Assembly: GCA_947498125.1 (NCBI GenBank)
Contig: CANMJH010000002.1
Span: 1-64,000 of the forward strand
Length of the DNA: 64,000 bases
Origin: an uncultured Nioella sp.
GTDB lineage: Bacteria > Pseudomonadota > Alphaproteobacteria > Rhodobacterales > Rhodobacteraceae
Direction: 5' to 3'
Shown: positions 42,515 through 50,181 of the stretch, piece after piece
Position numbering within the stretch: position 1 is the stretch's first letter
Layout of the letters: every line of letters starts with the position of its first letter
Position numbers and translations under genes: made by a program
Notes under the pieces: generated by a model
The model's database searches: none
What the model saw: only the letters and a program-made list of their open reading frames with translations
Told to the model about the DNA's origin: nothing

Positions 42515-43801
42515 ATGGGCCGTATCGTTCATCTTGGGCTTGGCAATTTTCATCGCGCGCACCAAGCGCTCTACACGGCGCAAGCTGGTGGTTGGAAAAT
42601 CACTGGTGTTGCCATGCGCAATGCCGCGCTTTGTGAGGCATTGGAGGCAAGCGGGGGCGCCTACCATTTAGGTGTCCGCGGCAAAGACGGGCTGAGCGTT
42701 GAGCATCTTACGGTCCATGACCGTATTATTTTGGCGTCAGTCGCACCCGAGGACGTGATAAAAGCGATCGCCGATCCAGACGCCTCTATTGTAACGCTGA
42801 CGATTACCGAAAAAGGCTATCACCTCGTCGCTGAAACTGGCGCGCTGGATCTGGGTAGCGACGCGATCAAAGCCGATTTGGCGGCAATCCTTCCTTCAAC
42901 AGGCATTGGTTTATTGGCCTTTGGGTTGGCGGCCCGGGCCAAGGCAGGGGCCGAGCCGATGACTGTGATCAGCTGCGACAATATCTCGGGCAATGGCAAA
43001 AAACTCGCCGCCGCGATTGCGGATTTTGATCGGGCAGCCGGATTAGGGATTGCCGGATATTTGAACGATCAAGTGCGGTTCCCCGACACGATGGTTGACC
43101 GCATTACGCCCGCCACGACATCCGAGCTTTCAGATGCGATTGCCGAAAAAAGCGGTGCGGTAGATCCAATTTCTGTCATGACCGAAGCGTTTTCGGAATG
43201 GGTCATCGAAGATGACTTCGCTGCGCCCTACCCCGATTGGAAAAGCGCAGGCGTTGAGGTCGTGGTCGATGTGGCCCCATTTGAAAAACGCAAACTACGG
43301 CTTTTGAATGCCTCGCATTCCTATTTGGCCTATGCCGGGCTGGGGCGCGGGCATGAGTTTGTCCATGAAGCCATCTCGGACCCCATTTTGCGCGCCGGGG
43401 TTGAGGCGCTCTGGGATGAGGCCGAGGAAACTTTGCCTGCCGAAGTCAAGCAAAGCGCGGGCGCGTATCGCACGGCATTGATTGAACGCTTTAGCGTGCC
43501 TGAGATTCGGCATTCTCTGGTACAGATTGCGATGGATGGCAGCCTAAAAATCCGCGAACGACTAAGCCCGATTATCCTTGCCCGCGGCGCAGATCGTAGC
43601 CCGGCCGCGTTGGGAGCAATCAAGGCATGGGTCTCTTTTGCACGCAAGACATGTCGCGAAGGCGGATTGTTAAATGACCCCAATAAAGAGGTTCTGGCGC
43701 GGCTCTTGTCTGATGAACCAGGCCAAGATGCGGCTGCACAGCTTTGCGACTTGATCGGCTTGGATATCCCGCATGATGCGCAAGCGGGAATTCTTACATA
43801 A
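42515..43801 (+). CDS. uxuB: Mannitol dehydrogenase family protein, fructuronate reductase-like
   Basis: A 428-residue NAD-dependent polyol dehydrogenase. It starts IVHLGLGNFHRAHQALYT, the family nucleotide-binding motif, and contains the active-site block KRKLRLLNASHSYLAYAG. Of the family (mannitol, arabinitol, tagaturonate, fructuronate), fructuronate reductase making D-mannonate best fits its place between uxaC and the operon containing uxuA. It begins three bases after uxaC. The symbol is given on context plus family, not on a search. Confidence 0.82.
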   Translation: MGRIVHLGLGNFHRAHQALYTAQAGGWKITGVAMRNAALCEALEASGGAYHLGVRGKDGLSVEHLTVHDRIILASVAPEDVIKAIADPDASIVTLTITEKGYHLVAETGALDLGSDAIKADLAAILPSTGIGLLAFGLAARAKAGAEPMTVISCDNISGNGKKLAAAIADFDRAAGLGIAGYLNDQVRFPDTMVDRITPATTSELSDAIAEKSGAVDPISVMTEAFSEWVIEDDFAAPYPDWKSAGVEVVVDVAPFEKRKLRLLNASHSYLAYAGLGRGHEFVHEAISDPILRAGVEALWDEAEETLPAEVKQSAGAYRTALIERFSVPEIRHSLVQIAMDGSLKIRERLSPIILARGADRSPAALGAIKAWVSFARKTCREGGLLNDPNKEVLARLLSDEPGQDAAAQLCDLIGLDIPHDAQAGILT

Positions 43802-43806
43802 GAAGC

Positions 43807-44721
43807 TCAGCTACAAAGCCGGCGCGTAAAGAATTCTAAGACGGCGTTTCGCATCTCTGGGCTTTCTCGGTGGTCTAGCTCGGGATCAATGAAATACTCA
43901 AGCATTGCAGGCACGCCAGCGGCGTCATACCCATTATCCAGATCGCGTTTTCCCACCTCAAAAACATCTTTTGGCGTCGACCAATCCTGAAGGCCGACAC
44001 CGATTTGCAAGGCACGGGGGGCCGCAAGTGCCGCAATCTGGCCGGATCGATATTGCGCCGTTAGGCCGGGCACAGTCATATAGATCCCATGCTTGTCATG
44101 CGCGCCTGTTTCTATCAAACGGTCCAAGTCAGCGAAGGAGCATAGCGCCGACGCGGCTCGGATGCGTTGATCCAATGCCGCCATCCACCATGCATGCGTT
44201 GACCCCATAGAAAAGCCTAACGCTCCTATTCGTGCGGCGTCGATTGATGGATGTTCGGTCAGAAAACTAACGGCGTTACTCAATTCCGACAGCATTTGCC
44301 CAAAAAGGGTTTTGCCACGCCAGAGCAGTGCTTTTGAAAGCTCAGACTCAGATTTGTGCTGGCGTCCGCCAAAGCACGGCATATCCAAACAAAGTGATGC
44401 TACGCCGATGTCTTTAAGGGCTGGGCCAAAAGGGCCTTGTAGCGACGAGCGACCTTTGACCAACTCGTCGCGCCCCATCTCGTAGCGGTTGCCGTGGGCG
44501 TGGCAGTAGAGCACGGCTGGCGCAGCGCCTGTCGCAGGACGGTGGAAAAGCGCTGGAATTTTTTCGCCGCTTGCCGTTTCAAAAAGGATGTCTTCGAGCA
44601 ACCACCCGTCGATTTCCAAGACGTCTTGTGTATCGGCCTTGGTAAACGCGCCGCTTGGCACATCCCACCCCAGTAGCAGGCAAAGAGCGGCGCGCGGGTC
44701 GGGTGAGTTGCTTTGCATCAT
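43807..44721 (-). CDS. Alpha/beta-hydrolase (dienelactone-hydrolase/esterase-like)
   Basis: A 304-residue cytosolic hydrolase. The nucleophile elbow is GFSMGS, the oxyanion region LYCHAHGN, and the late FIDPELDHRESPEMR carries the likely catalytic His. The ATG at 44721 (or the next at 44718) follows the flavin-reductase stop by one base. It is the last gene of the monooxygenase operon. It may remove an acyl group from, or hydrolyse an ester of, the operon's substrate; that is inferred from context only. Confidence 0.78.
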   Translation of the reverse strand: MMQSNSPDPRAALCLLLGWDVPSGAFTKADTQDVLEIDGWLLEDILFETASGEKIPALFHRPATGAAPAVLYCHAHGNRYEMGRDELVKGRSSLQGPFGPALKDIGVASLCLDMPCFGGRQHKSESELSKALLWRGKTLFGQMLSELSNAVSFLTEHPSIDAARIGALGFSMGSTHAWWMAALDQRIRAASALCSFADLDRLIETGAHDKHGIYMTVPGLTAQYRSGQIAALAAPRALQIGVGLQDWSTPKDVFEVGKRDLDNGYDAAGVPAMLEYFIDPELDHRESPEMRNAVLEFFTRRLCS

Positions 44722-44722
44722 C

Positions 44723-45235
44723 CTATGCAGTTGACGCAAAATTTCCGAATTGGCCACTAAAAAACAGCAGTGGGTTTCCCTCACGAACGGCAGCTTGCAA
44801 GACATGGGCGACAAAGATTGAATGGTCTCCCCCGTCATATTCCGCGTAACGCTCACATTCAAAACGCGCCAAACATCCCTGAAGAAGCGGCACGCCGCCT
44901 TCGCCTTCGGTCCAATTTACTTTGTCAAAGGCAAATGCATCCGCCGAAAACGCGTTGCAAAGGGGCATTTGTTCTTCACCCAGAACATGGATCGCAAAAC
45001 GCTCTGCCTTTGCGAAATAGGGAAAACGGCGCGAGCTTTTGGCCGCGGACCACAAGACAAGAGGCGGGTCCAGCGACACCGAAGAAAAGCTATTGGCCGT
45101 GATACCAATCGGCCCCTTTTCCGTTGGGGCGGTCACAATCGTGACCCCCGTTCCGAACCGGGACAACGCCCCGCGAAGTTTACGCCCCATTTCGGGGCTG
45201 GGGCTAAAATGCTCCATCCCGCAGGCCACCGTCAT
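44723..45235 (-). CDS. Flavin reductase (HpaC/RutF-like), partner of the monooxygenase
   Basis: A 170-residue NAD(P)H:flavin oxidoreductase that would supply reduced FMN to the monooxygenase of this operon. Motifs are RFGTGVTIVTAP, GITANSFSSVSLDPPLVLWS and the terminal LLFFSGQFGNF. The ATG at 45235 overlaps the aldo/keto-reductase stop (ATGA). In the described sulfo-SMO clusters of Agrobacterium, the flavin reductase SmoA has this role, which makes this gene a SmoA counterpart candidate. Confidence 0.88.
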   Translation of the reverse strand: MTVACGMEHFSPSPEMGRKLRGALSRFGTGVTIVTAPTEKGPIGITANSFSSVSLDPPLVLWSAAKSSRRFPYFAKAERFAIHVLGEEQMPLCNAFSADAFAFDKVNWTEGEGGVPLLQGCLARFECERYAEYDGGDHSIFVAHVLQAAVREGNPLLFFSGQFGNFASTA

Positions 45236-46128
45236 GGAACCTCGTGCCCCTGTGCTGCTGTTAGGATTTCGAACCAATCCACTCTGGTCAATGTCACCTT
45301 AGCGGCATCCGAGATTGACGCGACACGGTCCAGATTATTGGTACCCATAACCGGAACGATCCCAGACGGATGCGCCAATAGCCAAGCCACGGCTACGGCT
45401 GTCGCGTCCACGCCCTGCTCGGCGCCAATCCGGTCCAGAACAGCGCGAACAGCAGCGCCATCCGCCCCAAACAGCGCGCCGCCACCAAGGGGCGACCATG
45501 CCATAGGATGAATGCCATATTGCTGCATCCATTGGATGTCACCATCGATGAAGGGCGCGTAATTTAGAACGCTTGCTTCGATCTGGTTGGTCGCAAGCTG
45601 CGTTTTCATTGCAGATTGCAGCAAATTCCAATCGTGAAACTTGAAATTCGAAACGCCGACGGCGCGGACTTTGCCCGACGACACCAAATCATCCAGGACT
45701 TTGCCGGTTTCGAAATGATCCATCATCGGATCGGGCCGGTGAACCAGCAAAAGGTCAACGTAATCCGTTGCCATATTGGTCAAGGACGCTTCGACTGACG
45801 CGGTGATATGCGCCGCAGAGGTGTCGTAATACTTCACGCGCTTGTCTGAGTATTTGCCAATTGGGGCGACGATATCGCATTTCGTCACCAACTCGATTTT
45901 GTCGCGCAGCGATGGCGCGGCTTTCAAAGCGTTGCCCAACACGGCCTCTGCACCATAATCGCCATAGATGTCGGCTTGGTCGATTGTAGTGATACCTTGG
46001 GCAAGGCACGCCTCGATTTTGGATTCAACATAAGCGGGCGAGGTGTCTGCATCATCTGCAACGCGCCACATGCCGTAGACAATGCGGCTAATCTCAAGTT
46101 GGCCCGAGAGGGAAATTTTATCGATCAT
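45232..46128 (-). CDS. Aldo/keto reductase, YdhF-like
   Basis: A 298-residue NADPH-type AKR barrel. The catalytic tetrad is visible: Asp and Tyr in DQADIYGDYG, Lys in LVTKCDI and His in LLVHRPDPMMD. The cofactor region WLLAHPSGIVPVMGTNN also fits. It closely resembles E. coli YdhF in motif order (HADIYG, VSKC, LLIHRPDPLMD). Coupled to a sulfonate-type monooxygenase, it is a candidate to reduce the aldehyde made by desulfonation, as SmoB reduces 6-dehydroglucose to glucose. Confidence 0.88.
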   Translation of the reverse strand: MIDKISLSGQLEISRIVYGMWRVADDADTSPAYVESKIEACLAQGITTIDQADIYGDYGAEAVLGNALKAAPSLRDKIELVTKCDIVAPIGKYSDKRVKYYDTSAAHITASVEASLTNMATDYVDLLLVHRPDPMMDHFETGKVLDDLVSSGKVRAVGVSNFKFHDWNLLQSAMKTQLATNQIEASVLNYAPFIDGDIQWMQQYGIHPMAWSPLGGGALFGADGAAVRAVLDRIGAEQGVDATAVAVAWLLAHPSGIVPVMGTNNLDRVASISDAAKVTLTRVDWFEILTAAQGHEVP

Positions 46129-47279
46129 TTGCGCTCTCCTGCGCCAAGAGGGGTCAGTGGGGTGCTTGCAGGAACGCGGCCATAAGCCTCGGGCAGCGAA
46201 CAGGTTTTCAAATGCGGCATAACTTTTTCACCAAAGTGTTTGCATTCGTCCATGTGCGGATAGCCCGAGAAGATAAAGGCGCGAATACCCATTTTTTGAT
46301 ATTCTTCGATCTTGCTCAGCACTTGATCGGTGGACCCAACCAATGCAGCCCCACAACCAGAGCGCGCCCGGCCAACGCCAGTCCACATCCCGGGTTCCAC
46401 ATAGCCAAACTTATCTGCCAGCTCACGCGCCTTTGCCTGATGCGCGACGCCCAGTGAAATAGAATCATGCGCACGGTCGCGGATCAATTGGCCATATTCA
46501 TCATCCAGCTTACTGACGATGTAATCGGCATATTCGCGGGCTTCAGCCTCGGTATCGCGGACGATCATATGAACACGCAAACCGTAATCCAACGTGCGGT
46601 CATAGTTTTCGGCAACCGCATTCACCGCTTTCATGCGCTCTGCGATGTTCTCCTTCGGCTCGGGCCACATCAGATAGACGTCACAATGCTGGCCACACAG
46701 GTCCAGCGCGCTTGGCGAATAACCGCCAAAATAGAGTAATGGGCCACCGGTTTGGTAAGGGCGTGCAGGGTCAGTGGTGACACCCTCGAAATTATAAACC
46801 TCACCCTGGTAATTTATTTCATCTTGGGTCCACGCTTGTTTCAGGATCTCAACAACCTCGCGTGAGCGTTGGTAGCGAAACCCGCTTTCTGCGACTTCAC
46901 CGGGAAAGTCGGACGAGATAATATTGACCGTCAGACGGCCCTTCAGCATGTGATCCAGCGTCGAAATCGTACGGGCCAGCATGATCGGCTGCATTTCACC
47001 GCAGCGGACCGCCGCCAACATGTTGATCTTTTCAGTGATCGGCGCACAGCCCGCGACAAAGCTCAACGTATCCTGACCAACCTGATAGGAGGAAGGGCAC
47101 AGGATATTTCGGAACCCCTGACGCTCCGCCTCTTTCAGAATGCCCGAGCAATGTTCCCAAGACGAGCGAAGGTCGCCGTCTGGCACACCAAGAAACTGGT
47201 AGTCATCTGAACAAAGAGCCGCAAACCAAGAGACCTCGGCAGCGTCTAGATCAGGTGAGGTAATGGGGACAACGGTCAT
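46125..47279 (-). CDS. SsuD-like FMN-dependent sulfonate monooxygenase (LLM class)
   Basis: A 384-residue TIM-barrel monooxygenase of the bacterial-luciferase class. It contains the SsuD positions GLRVHMIVRDTEAEA (Arg and His of the sulfonate site) and GVGRARSGCGAALVG (C-terminal active-site Arg), plus FIFSGYPHMDEC. SsuD enzymes cleave C-S bonds with reduced FMN and oxygen to give sulfite and an aldehyde. With AKR and flavin reductase in the same operon, a SmoC-like sulfoquinovose monooxygenase is the best specific guess; an alkanesulfonate enzyme is the alternative. It is the first gene of the four-gene operon. Confidence 0.87.
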   Translation of the reverse strand: MTVVPITSPDLDAAEVSWFAALCSDDYQFLGVPDGDLRSSWEHCSGILKEAERQGFRNILCPSSYQVGQDTLSFVAGCAPITEKINMLAAVRCGEMQPIMLARTISTLDHMLKGRLTVNIISSDFPGEVAESGFRYQRSREVVEILKQAWTQDEINYQGEVYNFEGVTTDPARPYQTGGPLLYFGGYSPSALDLCGQHCDVYLMWPEPKENIAERMKAVNAVAENYDRTLDYGLRVHMIVRDTEAEAREYADYIVSKLDDEYGQLIRDRAHDSISLGVAHQAKARELADKFGYVEPGMWTGVGRARSGCGAALVGSTDQVLSKIEEYQKMGIRAFIFSGYPHMDECKHFGEKVMPHLKTCSLPEAYGRVPASTPLTPLGAGERK

Positions 47280-47336
47280 CCAGAACTTCCTTTTCGAAAC
47301 CGTAAACTTTTCCCTTGCGTAGCATTCTAAAAAAGG

Positions 47337-47356
47337 TAGATCAATGATGTATCAAT
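47337..47356. promoter_or_regulatory. Direct repeat in the divergent promoter of the monooxygenase operon
   Basis: TAGATCAAT (47337-47345) and TGTATCAAT (47348-47356) share ATCAAT and are 11 bp apart, one helical turn. They lie between the monooxygenase gene and the GntR gene and overlap the probable GntR translation start area. A candidate site for the adjacent GntR protein. Confidence 0.35.
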
Positions 47357-47374
47357 TTGGATGTGCGAACCCAA

Positions 47375-48085
47375 ATGCCAACGCAACCGCCCTCAGGCGC
47401 CCTACCAATTTACTTGCAGGTCAGCGAAATGCTGATCCGCGACATTGCCGCCGGACAGCTGGCCGATGGCAGTCGTTTGCCGCCTGAACGCGACATGGCA
47501 AAGTCCCTCGACATCTCTGTCGGAACGCTTAGAAAATCCCTTGCAGAGTTGGAAAAAGCGGGCCTTTTGGAGCGGCGACAAGGGTCTGGAAATTACGTTC
47601 GGCACAAGGCCAGCCCAGAAGGCATTTATGCTTTCTTCCGTCTCGAATTACGTGGAGGCGGCGGCTTACCAACTGCAAAAGTCATCGATGTTGTGCGCAT
47701 GGAAAAACCTGCGGACCTTCCGCGATTTGGTACATCAATTGACGCGCACCGCATTCGCCGACTCAGATTCCTGAGCGGCAAACCCGCTGCGATCGAAGAA
47801 ATTTGGCTGGATGCCAGCTATGCCGAAACAATCACGGCCAGCGACCTGTCCGAGTCTCTGTACCTTTTTTACCGCGAAGCGCTCGATCTGTGGATCACAG
47901 GTTATGACGACTATCTTAGCGCAGCGGCATGCCCTGAATGGGCCCCAAAAGACTTTGAAATAATACCGGGAAGTTCATGTGGTTTTGCCGAGCGCCTTAG
48001 CTGGGCCCGCAGCGATGAGATCGCCGAAGTGTCCCGAACATGGATTGACAGCAATGTGGCGCGGTATGTCGCGCGAATGAGGTAG
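47375..48085 (+). CDS. GntR-family regulator, HutC/UTRA type, of the monooxygenase operon
   Basis: A 236-residue regulator. The winged HTH contains LPIYLQVSEMLIRDIAAGQL and RDMAKSLDISVGTLRKSLAE; the UTRA domain follows with IRRLRFLSGKPAAIEEIWLD. It is divergent from the monooxygenase operon and co-directional with the Gfo/Idh gene 7 bp downstream, so it probably controls both. The start is uncertain: a TTG at 47357 is in frame, ATG 47375 is chosen, and neither has a strong ribosome site. Confidence 0.85.
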   Translation: MPTQPPSGALPIYLQVSEMLIRDIAAGQLADGSRLPPERDMAKSLDISVGTLRKSLAELEKAGLLERRQGSGNYVRHKASPEGIYAFFRLELRGGGGLPTAKVIDVVRMEKPADLPRFGTSIDAHRIRRLRFLSGKPAAIEEIWLDASYAETITASDLSESLYLFYREALDLWITGYDDYLSAAACPEWAPKDFEIIPGSSCGFAERLSWARSDEIAEVSRTWIDSNVARYVARMR

Positions 48086-48092
48086 AACGAGA

Positions 48093-49184
48093 ATGACCAA
48101 GACCATTCAATATGGCGTAATCGGATGCGGCATGATGGGCCAAGAGCATCTTCGCAACATCGCACTTTTGCCGGATGCAAAGGTCGCGGCGATTTTTGAG
48201 CCCGATGAGATCATGGCAGCCGCCGCAAAAGCCATCGAACCTAATGCCGTTCTGTGCTCCTCCCTGCCCGAACTTTTGTCCCGCGATGATCTGGATTGCC
48301 TCTTGGTGGTCAGCCCCAACTATTTGCATGTCTCGCAGTTAGAACTGATCGCGGCGCGCAACCCCCTGCCACTTCTTATAGAAAAACCTCTTTTCACCAA
48401 TCCAGACGATGCCCAGCGGATCGAAGAGATTGGCGCAAGTTATGCTGCGCCGATTTGGGTCGCGATGGAATACCGGTATATGCCCCCGATCAAGGTTCTT
48501 GCCGAGCAATTAGGCCAGGCAACGGGTGGCACGAGAATGCTGACAATTCGCGAGCATCGCTTTCCGTTCCTTCCGAAGGTCGGCAATTGGAACCGCTTTA
48601 ACCGTTATACGGGTGGCACTCTTGTCGAAAAATGCTGTCACTTCTTTGACCTCATGCGGCTTTTGCTTGGGGCCGAGCCTGTGCGGGTCATGGCCAGTGC
48701 GGGTCAGGATGTGAACCACCTTGATGAACTCTATGATCAAGAACGCCCTGACATTTGGGACAGTGCCTATGTGATTGTAGACTTCGACAATGGCGCCCGC
48801 GCAATGCTGGAATTGTGCATGTACGCGGAAGGGTCACGCTATCAAGAAGAGATCAGCGCCGTCGGGCCAGATGGTAAGATCGAGGCAATGGTCCCCGGGC
48901 CCGGCCGGTTCTGGCCGACACATCTTGGCGAACCGCCTGTGCCCCAGGTCGTCATCAGCCCGCGCAATCCTAAAGGGCCGCAAATGGTCGAGATTCCCGT
49001 AGACCCAACAATTTTGGAAGCTGGCGACCACAATGGGTCGACGTTTTACCAACATGTCCGGTTCCTCGAAATCGTCCGAAATGGCGGCGTGCCCGACGTG
49101 AGCCTGCTCGATGGCGCCAAGGCAGTCCAAATGGGGTTTGCCGCGCAGAAATCCGCGATCACCGGGCAAGTCATCGAGCTTTAA
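48093..49184 (+). CDS. Gfo/Idh/MocA-family protein beside the monooxygenase regulator
   Basis: A 363-residue protein with VIGCGMMGQEH, LLIEKPLFTN, VAMEYRYMPPI and TGGTLVEKCCHFFDLMR. All family positions for NAD(P) binding and the lysine and histidine of the active site appear present. It is translated 7 bp after the GntR gene and shares its control region with the SmoC-like operon. It may be a dehydrogenase, or a NAD-dependent glycosidase of the Gfo/Idh type; GH188 sulfoquinovosidases belong to that structural class. The latter is an inference from the neighbourhood. Confidence 0.85.
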   Translation: MTKTIQYGVIGCGMMGQEHLRNIALLPDAKVAAIFEPDEIMAAAAKAIEPNAVLCSSLPELLSRDDLDCLLVVSPNYLHVSQLELIAARNPLPLLIEKPLFTNPDDAQRIEEIGASYAAPIWVAMEYRYMPPIKVLAEQLGQATGGTRMLTIREHRFPFLPKVGNWNRFNRYTGGTLVEKCCHFFDLMRLLLGAEPVRVMASAGQDVNHLDELYDQERPDIWDSAYVIVDFDNGARAMLELCMYAEGSRYQEEISAVGPDGKIEAMVPGPGRFWPTHLGEPPVPQVVISPRNPKGPQMVEIPVDPTILEAGDHNGSTFYQHVRFLEIVRNGGVPDVSLLDGAKAVQMGFAAQKSAITGQVIEL

Positions 49185-49211
49185 GGCCTTGTTCAGTACT
49201 CACTGCTAGCG

Positions 49212-49236
49212 TCAGGCCGGATATCCCACGGCCTGA
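49212..49236 (+). other. Stem-loop between the Gfo/Idh gene and motB
   Basis: TCAGGCCG (49212-49219) and CGGCCTGA (49229-49236) pair perfectly over 8 bp with a 9-base loop, between the sugar block and the flagellar block. No T-run follows. It ends eight bases before the motB start and may form part of the motB leader or a weak terminator. Confidence 0.5.
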
Positions 49237-49244
49237 GGTCAGCT

Positions 49245-50084
49245 ATGGCTGCGAAGAACGAAAAACGCCCCATCATCATTAAGAAGGTGAAAAAAGTCAG
49301 TGGCGAAGGCCATCATGGCGGCGCGTGGAAAGTCGCTTATGCCGATTTTGTGACAGCTATGATGGCGTTCTTTATGTTGATGTGGCTTTTGAATGCGACT
49401 ACCGAACAGCAGCGCAAGGGGATCGCGGATTACTTCAGCCCGACAGTTCCCATCAGCCGAATATCCGGTGGGGGCGATGGATCATTTGGAGGGGACAGCC
49501 CATTTTCCGAAACTGTAGTTGCGCAAAACGGTACTGGCGCGTCGGATCAAAGTCCAACCGAAGGTCGGCAGGCGATGGGGATGGAAGGCTCGAATCATAT
49601 CGAGGAACGCCTGGAAACCGCTGTCATGGGCGAAATAGAAGACTCCCTTCTTGACGGAGGCGGCGATTCTCGCCTGACCGAAGAAACCCTCGATCACATT
49701 CAAACGCGAGTGACGGATGAGGGTCTGGTCATTGAGATTTATGCCCGCCCTGACCGCCCACTTTTCATCGATGGCAGCACCGACTTACAACCTTGGATGG
49801 TCGAGCTTTCTACGGTCATTACCTCTCTTTTTGAAACCGTCACAAATGAAGTTGCCCTCAGCGCGCATGTCCGCGCCGAACCAATTGTCGTTGCTTCTGA
49901 CACCCGATGGGAACGGTCAACACAACAGGCGCAATCTCTGCGTATGGCCTTGGAAAATGCGGGCCTGCCCTCGGACCGAATGGCCCGCGTTACGGGCCAT
50001 GCAGACCGATCGCCTGCCGTCTCGGATCGGATGGCCGTGCGCAATGATCGCCTCCAAATCATTTTGCTACGCGACTTTAACTGA
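49245..50084 (+). CDS. motB: Flagellar motor stator protein MotB
   Basis: A 279-residue stator subunit. A basic N-terminus is followed by one membrane helix with the proton-binding Asp in YADFVTAMMAFFMLMWLL. A Gly/Ser-rich plug region comes next. The C-terminal OmpA-like peptidoglycan-binding domain (about 160-279) has RMALENAGLPSDRMARVTGH. It anchors MotA to the cell wall. It lies about 10.5 kb away from motA, on the far side of the flg/fli genes. Confidence 0.93.
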   Translation: MAAKNEKRPIIIKKVKKVSGEGHHGGAWKVAYADFVTAMMAFFMLMWLLNATTEQQRKGIADYFSPTVPISRISGGGDGSFGGDSPFSETVVAQNGTGASDQSPTEGRQAMGMEGSNHIEERLETAVMGEIEDSLLDGGGDSRLTEETLDHIQTRVTDEGLVIEIYARPDRPLFIDGSTDLQPWMVELSTVITSLFETVTNEVALSAHVRAEPIVVASDTRWERSTQQAQSLRMALENAGLPSDRMARVTGHADRSPAVSDRMAVRNDRLQIILLRDFN

Positions 50085-50109
50085 CGGAAAAAGCGTTCAA
50101 TTTTAGCTG

Positions 50110-50124
50110 TTAGGCTGATGTTAA
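50110..50124 (+). promoter_or_regulatory. CtrA-like site upstream of flgE
   Basis: TTAG-GCTGATG-TTAA matches the alphaproteobacterial CtrA motif TTAA-N7-TTAA except for one base. It lies 58 bp before the flgE start. CtrA controls flagellar genes in Rhodobacterales, so the site is likely functional. Confidence 0.6.
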
Positions 50125-50181
50125 AACCAGGTGTGCTTGGTGAAAGAAGAAACGACGAGATGCAGCAGAAAGGCGCATTCT

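Noticed and set aside
41915-42667. A 250-codon minus-strand frame opposite uxaC/uxuB.
   Set aside because: It lies across two well-supported genes, with no ribosome site or recognisable motif.
48470-48479. ATACCGGTAT, identical to the hexuronate operator core, inside the Gfo/Idh gene.
   Set aside because: It encodes the conserved EYRY residues of the Gfo/Idh protein and lies far from any promoter, so it is most likely chance.
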